From NCBI GenBank assembly GCA_964030475.1, contig CAXIPT010000007.1, positions 4,528,404-4,592,403 on the forward strand: 64,000 bases of DNA, read 5' to 3'. Below, piece by piece: positions 51,289 to 60,200 of the stretch; within the stretch, counting starts at the first letter, position 1; each line of letters starts with the position of its first letter. The translations under genes and the position numbers were made by a program. This DNA is from Tethya wilhelma (taxonomy: Eukaryota > Porifera > Demospongiae > Tethyida > Tethyidae). The notes under the pieces are model-generated. The model saw only the letters and a list, made by a program, of their open reading frames with translations. It had not been told where the DNA came from and made no database searches.

Positions 51289-54200
51289 TTTCCTTTTTTT
51301 TCAGAATGACCAGATCCCTGAAGATCAACGTGAGCTGGTGGTTGATCATATTGTTCATGTTCATCTCTCAGTGGGAGGATACAGTAAAGAGTTTCTGCAG
51401 AAGCTGCGTAGAGTGAACCACATCACACCCAAGAATTACCTCGATTTCATCAGCACTTACACTGCACTCCTCAAAGAGAAAGACAAATTTGTTCTCGACC
51501 AGTGTCAACGTCTTGGTGGTGGCTTGACAAAGCTGAATGAAGCTACAGACCAGATCAAGGTGCTGAATGACCAGCTTCAAGTTCAAAAAGTTGCAGTGGC
51601 AGAGAAATCGGAGGCATGTGAGATTTTGTTGAAGGATATTTCAGAGAAGACAGAGATGGGTAAAGAGAAGCAGCAGATGGCTCAGACCAAGAGTGTAGAG
51701 ATGGAAGAGCAGAATAAGGTGGGTGGGTGTGCGTGCGTGCATGCTTGCATGCGTGCGTGTGTGCATGCGTGCCTGTGTGCATGCATGTGTACATTTGTGA
51801 ATATGCCAGATATGATCTTGAAAGCTGGTTTGTATTCATTCAGGTAATTGCTGTAGAGAAAGCTGATGCAGAAGCATCTCTAGCCGAAGCCCTACCAGCT
51901 CTTGAGGAAGCTAGACTAGCTCTCAGCGACCTCGACAAAAATGATGTGACAGAAATCAGGTGAAGATAGATATAAATTATATCAGACCTGCATTGTTCAT
52001 TAACAACAAATGGATACTGTTTGAATGCTCTCAGCACTCCAGTGATAGATTTGTTAAACCTTAAATTCATCTCCTAGGTCTTTTGCCAAGCCTCCCCAGC
52101 AGGTGCAGACAGTGTGTGAGTGTATTGTTGTCATGAGAGGTTACAAGGAGGTCAACTGGAAGACTGCCAAAGGCATGATGGCTGAAGCTAACTTCCTCGG
52201 TTCTCTACAGAACATGGATGTTGATGGAATACAGCAAGGACAGGTGAGGTCCATTGAGTTCTAGTCAAATACTCTTACCCCCAAGCCACTAGAACTCATT
52301 GGTGTTGGAGCAGAGAATACCGTATAGCAGAAAAGTTTCGCGGGGTTTAACTTTCGCGGTTTTCGCGGATCACAATCTATCCGCGAAAGTTAGTACCCGC
52401 GAAAATCTCTCCTAACTGGATTATGTCATAATTGATCGAGCATCGATCGCTCATCCGCGAAAGTTAAACCATGAAAATGTTTGATGAGAGCCAACCGCGA
52501 AAGTTTTACTCCGCAAAACTTTCCCGCTATACGGTAGTACTATACACAACTCTTCATAGACAGTAGTTGACTTTTGAACCAGATCTCAAGGCCTACTTGT
52601 AGCGGCATGACTAGCATATTCTTCCCGACACGAAGAAGCATGCCTTAACTGTAAATCCAACCTGTCTTAGTCTACATGTGGACTTTGCTAATGTGCATGT
52701 GCATTGATTGTATAGGTGAAAGTTGTACAGAGTCGTATCGATCAAATGGACACTGATTTCGCCCGAATGAAGGAGATCAGTAAAGCTGGTGGTGGTCTGT
52801 TCAAGTTTGTGAAAGCTGTTCTAGGTTACTGTTCGGTAGCGAGAGAGATCAAGCCAAAGAGAGAAAAGGTAGTGAAAACCACTTGTTTATATAATGGTAC
52901 TGTTTAATGTAAACAACTTGTTTCATTGTTGTTTGTTTGTTTTAGGTTGCTCGTCTCGAGAGGAACTATCAGATGAGCAAACGAGAGTTGGAAAAGATTC
53001 AGCGAGAGTTGGCCAGCATCGAAGAGGAGCTAGCCCGACTGAGCAAGCAGTACGAGGAGGCCATGACAGAGAAGAGAGCACTGCAAGAGGAAGCAGACAT
53101 CATGGAGAGGAGACTGGTGGCCGCTAGCAAACTAATTTCAGGTCTCAGCTCTGAGAAAACAAGATGGAAAGATGACCTCGAGGATTTGAAGCAACAGAGG
53201 ATTCGTCTCTTGGGAGATTGTCTCCTCTCGGCTGCCTTTCTCAGCTACGTGGGTGCTTTCTCTTGGGACTTTAGACGACAGATGCTCTTCGAAAACTGGC
53301 AGAAGGATCTCATCGAGAAGAAGGTCCCTCTCAGTCAACCATTCAAGCTGGAGAGCATGCTCACCAATGATGTAGAGATCAGCAAGTGGACGTCAGAATC
53401 TCTCCCACCTGATGAGCTCTCCATTCAGAATGGTATCCTGACCACCCAAGCCACACGCTACCCTCTCTGTATCGATCCTCAGCAGCAAGCCTTCAATTGG
53501 ATCAGAAAGAAAGAAGAAAAGAATAACTTGAAGATTTCCACATTTAACAATCCCGATTTCCTCAAGCAACTCGAACTGGCCATCAAGTTTGGCTATCCGT
53601 TTATGTTCAAAGATGTGGATGAGTACATTGATCCTGTGATTGACTCAGTACTGGACAGAAATGTTAAGGGCACAGGAAACAGACAGACCATTGTGCTTGG
53701 AGATAAAGAAGTGGATTTTGATCCCAGTTTCAAGTAAGTCATTGAAAAACTAATATATAGATCTCTCAGCCATTATTACAATCTTACCATTGATTTACAC
53801 ACTGTGTACGTAGGACAATTAAAAGTTGACATTTCCACACGTATATTCATTACTATATTTATATTTTTCAGACTTTATCTCAATACCAAGTTGGCCAACC
53901 CAAAGTATACTCCAGCTATATTCGGTCGTACTATGATCATCAACTACACTGTGACCATGAAGGGTCTGGAGGACCAGTTGCTGAGTGTCATTGTAGGCTT
54001 CGAGAAGAGAGAGCTCGAGGAAGATAGAGAGAGACTCATCCAAGAGACCAGGTTAGACAGTATTGATAAGTTTGAAAGCTCTTTTCAATTAAAGTTCTCT
54101 TTTTTTTAGTGAAAATAAACGTCTTCTGAAGTCTCTTGAGGATACCTTGCTTCGAGAGCTGGCAACATCAACTGGTAACATGTTAGATAATGCTGAGCTG

Positions 54201-57200
54201 GTCCAAACGCTTGATGAAACCAAGTCCAAAGCCTCTGAGGTACCCCTACCAATTATCATTTAATTTACACTGTTATATTCATTCATTCACACTGTGTGTG
54301 TGTGTCATTTGTGATGTGTCCCTAAAGGTCTTTGAAAAGTTGAAGCTAGCTGAGAAGACCTCCAAGGAGATTGAAGAAGTGCGTGATGGCTACCGTCCAG
54401 CAGCAAAGAGAGGAGCTGTGCTATTCTTTGCACTCTCTGAAATGGCTGCCATCAACTCCATGTACCAGTATTCACTCAGCTCCTATCTTAATGTGAGCCA
54501 CTCAAACATATTTGTGAAGATGTTTAGAAAATTTCCACTGAATGTCAAAATTTCAATTGGCCAATATTTATAGACAACTGCAAGAATTTTAGTCGCTAAT
54601 ATTGCTTTTGAAAGTTAACAATTTCCCTAAATAACTGGCTAGCTATGGAGTTAATCCAAAAGTTTCATGTAACATAACTTGTTGTGTGTGTATGTGGTAC
54701 ACAGGTGTTCAATCACTCGTTGACCAGGAGTCTACCCGACACTCATCTTCAGAAGAGACTCAACAACATCATCAACACACTCACACAAAACGTCTACAAC
54801 TATACCTGCACAGGTAAGTGGCAGTAGTGCGTACACATTGGTTTATGTACCATAAATTGGGAAATTTAACCATTACATGAAATTTAAGCCAAAGTTAATC
54901 ATCTATATTCTCTTGTATTGTGATCAGGTCTCTTTGAAGTACACAAATTGCTATTTTCATTCGCCATGACGACCAAGATACAAGAGGTTGAAGCTTATTT
55001 GAACCACGATGTACTGGACTTCTTTATCAAGGTATACCCATACTGCTACTCTACTTTACACAGCATTGTTTCTGCATGCTGCATGTTTAAGACATTGGAA
55101 TAAAGAGAGAAGAAGAAACCAGCTGAGGCTTACATATACTTATCTTTCATTAAATGCCACATACACTCAGTGGCTTAGTGGTAAGAGCGCATGACTAGTA
55201 AGCAGGAGGTCTTGGGTTCGAGTCCAGCTGAGTCCGAATTTTTCGTTTCTTTCTCTGAACATCCATTTATATTATAGTGTGCTGTTAATAAAGTTAATAT
55301 TGCAATGTTTAGGGAAACATCTCCTTGGATAAGAGTGCTCGTAGAAAGCCTTATGATTGGATTCCCGATCAAGGTTGGGAGGACATCATGAAACTGACCA
55401 CCGTCCTACCAGACGTGTTTGGCTCCCTGGCTGATGACATTGAGAGGAATGAGAAAACTTGGAAAGAGGTACCTAACTATAATTTGTGTGTGTGGGTGGG
55501 TGTGGGTGGGTGGGTGTAATATTTAGGCAGTTATTAGGGATCATGTGAAAGTGTTAATTGCTTAAAATTGTGGAGTCAGCAGCTGATCTGGCAACTTTTA
55601 TGGATTTATACACATACATAGTACATGGAGAAAAATCAAGCAGAAAGATTGCTGACTCAGCATTCCTAATTGCAAGCCCCCACCCTTATGTTTATCACAA
55701 TCCCTACATTGATTAAACAACTATGGTTCTCTCTCTCTGTTACAGTGGTTTGATCTGGACATGCCCGAGTCGTCTCCCTTCCCAGGGCGGTATAAGGAGG
55801 GCCTCAGTGAACTACAGTCCCTCATGTTAGTCAGGTGTTTCAGAGTGGACCGTGTCTACAGAGCCATCACTGACTTTGTCACACACCAAATGGGAGAGCA
55901 GTACGTGACACCGCCCGTTGTGAACCTTGAGAACGTCTACGATCAGTCCACTCCTCACTCTCCCATCGTTTTCATCTTGAGTCCCGGTGCTGATCCAGCA
56001 GGAGAGCTTGGCAAACTGGCTGAGCTGAAGGGATATGGTGGAAACAGGTTCAAATTCCTCGCCATGGGACAGGGACAAGAAAAAGCAAGTATTTTGTTTG
56101 TTTGTTTGCTTAATTGGTTAGTTTGTTTGAGTGATGAATTATTTATCCTTCTCTGGGTGTTTTTTTGTTAGCTTGCTGGTTTGTTTATTTTGTTTTTGTT
56201 TTTCTTCAGGTTGCCCTTCAACTACTGGAGACTGCTTCAACACGTGGTCATTGGTTGATGTTGCAGAACTGTCATTTGCTCATTCGATGGCTCAAGGAGC
56301 TTGAAAAGGCGCTGGAGAGAATGACCAAACCTCATCCTGACTTCAGACTCTGGCTAACAACAGCTCCTACTCCTGAGTTCCCCATCGGAATACTCCAGGT
56401 ATGTCTATCCATGCCCCTATGTATGGTATTTACTGTTGATGTCATGAAAGACCTGGGTTCGAATCACAGCTTGATCTTTTCCAATGAATTTTCCACATAT
56501 CTTCATTGTGTAAACTACTACTGCAGCAATCTTTGAAGGTAGTGACAGAACCTCCAAATGGATTGAAGCTCAACTTGAGGAACACTTATTTCAAGATCCC
56601 CTCATCAGCTCTCAAGGACTCTTGTCCTCACACGGCGTTTAAACCACTAGTATACACACTGGCATTCTTCCACGCTGTGGTACAAGAGAGAAGAAAATAT
56701 GGACGAGTAAGACAGCAGCATTTTGGCATATCTATGTAGCTTTTGAGCTAAGCATTATGCTATTTTTCTATGTACAGTAGATTGGCTGGAGTGGTTAGCA
56801 TAATTTTCATACAAATTGATAATGTTTTTGCTTTACTGTGTACTCTTACAGATTGGCTGGAATGTGTCTTATGACTTCAATGAGTCTGATTTCAGAGTGT
56901 GTATGGACATCCTTGGTACCTACCTGAGCAAGGCTTTTGAGAGTGGTGACACTAAGATACCATGGGGATCGCTCAAATACCTCATTGGAGAGGTGAGCCG
57001 ATAGCTAGCTAGAACTAAAATACCCTATAGACAGCATGTATTTTCTAAAGACTGTGGGTTAGCTGGGTTTTGTTTGTTTATTTAGTTTTGTTATTTATTT
57101 ATTTATTTTTTTGTTCCCCCCCCCCTTCCTCTACAAAGTTTATTTTGGTGGTATTAGTATATAGTTAGCCAACTGTACCATCTATATATGTTAGGTGTAT

Positions 57201-60200
57201 ATGGGCTTGGTAATGATTTTCACAGTTATTCTTATTATCTTCACCTCTCTCTCCTTCTCTCTTTCTCTCTCCCTAGGTTATGTACGGTGGTCGTGCTATT
57301 GATGACTTTGACCGTCGTGTCCTCAAGACATACATGGACGAGTACATGGGAGACTTCATCTTCGACACCTTCCAACCTTTCCACTTCTTCCACGATCACG
57401 AGGTGGACTACGTCATCCCTCAAGACGGCACCAGAGACAGCTACTTGGAGTTTATTGAGATGCTCCCTCTTTCCAACACGCCTGAAGTGTTTGGGCTGCA
57501 CATGAATGCAGAGATTGGCTACTTCACTCGAGCGGCTAAGGACTTGTGGTCTCAGTTGGTGGAGTTGCAGCCACAGACTGGGGAGGCCAGCAGTGGAGTG
57601 ACTAGGGAGGACTTTATTGCTAACATCGCTTCTGATATACAGGTCAGTGTCGCTTTGCTCTTAGACTCCTCCCCTCTTCATTTTTTTTAAAAGTTGGTAT
57701 TGGTAAGGGAGAGAGCCTAGGAACCAAGGTATATCAGTGATACCTGATACCACCAACAAATTCTGAATCCTTTCATACAATGTCCAAATTGACAATTGAA
57801 TTGAATTGTGCAAATTTTTGCTAGAGAATATTCTGCCATTACCCTATTTGAACAGTTCACTGTCTTGTTTTAATAAAGGATGCTCTTATTTCATGGTATC
57901 ATACAGGCTAAACTACCAGAGCAGTTCAAACTGGACGTGATTCGTAAGAAGTTTGAAGTCATCTCTCCCACGACCGTGGTGCTACTACAAGAGCTGGAGA
58001 GGTTCAACAAACTCATCAAGAGGATGAGCCTATCTCTCAGCAACTTACAAAAGGTAGAAGATATATAGCTATATAGCTGCTATGTTAGCAAATCTTGGTG
58101 GATTACACATGAAAATTGTATCCAAACACTTAGAATATTTTTGGGAAAGCATTCAGAAAAGTGTTTAGAAAAAAACAACACCTTTTGCTATCCTCATACC
58201 CACTAAAAAGTGGGAGTGACCTGGGTACAAGTCTAACTTTTGCCACCTACCCAAGTCTTCTATTATCTCACTGGTCTCTCTTTTTCTTTCCATCACAGGC
58301 CTTGGCTGGAGAAGTCGGTATGAGTGCTGAGCTGGATGAAGTTGCTAAGGCATTGTACAACGGTCAACTACCATCAATTTGGAGATCACTAGCTCCAGCT
58401 ACTCTGAAGTCACTGGGCAATTGGATACTTCACTTCCTCAAGAGAAACGAACAATACACAAAATGGGTAAGATAATATGTAATAGTTATAAACTGGTTTC
58501 AAGGATTTATGGCAGTAAACTGCCTGAGCCTGAGGGCGTAGCCCGAAGGCGAAGGCTGTTTACGTAGCCATAAATCCTTGGAAACCAGTTTATAACTGTT
58601 ATATTTCCGCACAAAAGTTGCTTTTCATTGGTTAAATTTTCTGTTGCAATCTGATTGGTCCGCGTTTACTATATTACCTTCGCTTCTCCAGCATAGCAAC
58701 CAGTTTTTGCTCCGTCAGAAATTCAAAAGAACACTCGAAATAGCTCAGTTTCTACAGTACTATCGCTAGTCTTTACACAGTTTTGCTTCGCTTGCCACAT
58801 CAAGAAACCGGTGAACGTTAAATAGAACACTACAGACACTACAACAGCGTAAGCGTCGACCTTTACCAGGCAATAAGTGTTTCTGGCAGAATTTCAGCGA
58901 ATGTGGCTGCTACCAGTGCCTCTGTACCAGTCTGTGGACGATTTTATCTTTCATGCTGGCAGTTTAAAACAGCTTGAATGTGTAAGTGTTAGGCTAGAGC
59001 GTTGACCTATTGAAATTTTCAGTGCATGCATGATTCTGCCAGAATTTAGTGAACTCAGTCTGTTGTGGCTCCTTCCTATATATCCCGTTGGACTATTTCC
59101 GAGGCTCTCTCTTGCTGATAGTTTAAAAGGCTTGATAAACAACCCTACATCTTCATACACTAAAATTAATGAAGGAACAATATTCATAACAAAAGTTATA
59201 ATGAAGGAACAATATGCAAATGAAGGAACAATATTACGCTAAAATTGACATTCCTGTATTCTCATTGGTTGAAACCATTGCCTGGGGGAAGTATATTATT
59301 GCAATAAAATCCTTTTGCCCTCTGGGACGTAATTATGGCTCATAAATACTGGCTGTAGACTAGGAAACAAGGCTAATCAGGAAATATTTAGTATTGTCAA
59401 CTTGTGCCATGGTATTGTATAGTTATGTTACAATGTCATGGTAATGCATATTTTGATTTATGATGTATCCATTGCTTTAGGTGAATGAAGGAGAGCCCTA
59501 TGTTATGTGGTTGTCTGGGCTACACATCCCTGAGTCTTATCTCACTGCTCTTGTGCAAGCTACTTGTAGGAAGAACCAATGGCCTCTTGATAAATCAACA
59601 CTCTATACCAGTGTCACTGAGGTGTGTATGTGTGTGTGTACTAGTATTTTAACCTCTCAGATGCACCTGTGCATAGCTCAGTTGCTTGTATTTGCGTGCA
59701 TGCCTAAACAAGTATACTGAGGTGGGTTGGGATTAAACAGAATGCTATTAAAGTTGTTTTTTTTTTTTATCTTCCCTCTTTACAGTTCACCCATCCTGAC
59801 CAAGTGACTGAGAAGGCACCATCTGGCTGCTATGTTAGTGGGCTCTATTTAGAAGGTGCCCGTTGGGATGTGGAGAAGGGGTGTCTGAGTAAATCCCTGC
59901 CTAAAGTGCTCATTGAAGAGCTTCCAGTGCTGAGAGTGATTCCAATTGAAGCACACAGACTCAAACTAGTGGTAAGTCACTCTCCATTACATGATGCCGT
60001 GATGTTTAATATTTTTAGACACTGACTTATCGATTTCTGCTTTCATTTTACGATCCTGGCCTTGTTTTTAAACTTTATTTAATCGATTCTCTTACAGAAC
60101 ACATTTCGTACTCCTGTCTACACTACCTCTAACCGTCGTAATGCTATGGGTGTGGGACTGGTGTTTGAGGCTGATCTGGCCACCACTGAGCACATCTCTC

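Noticed and set aside
55158..55236. Functional tRNA gene
   Set aside because: A and B boxes are present, but the acceptor, anticodon and T stems do not pair. Similar degenerate copies elsewhere in the window point to SINEs.
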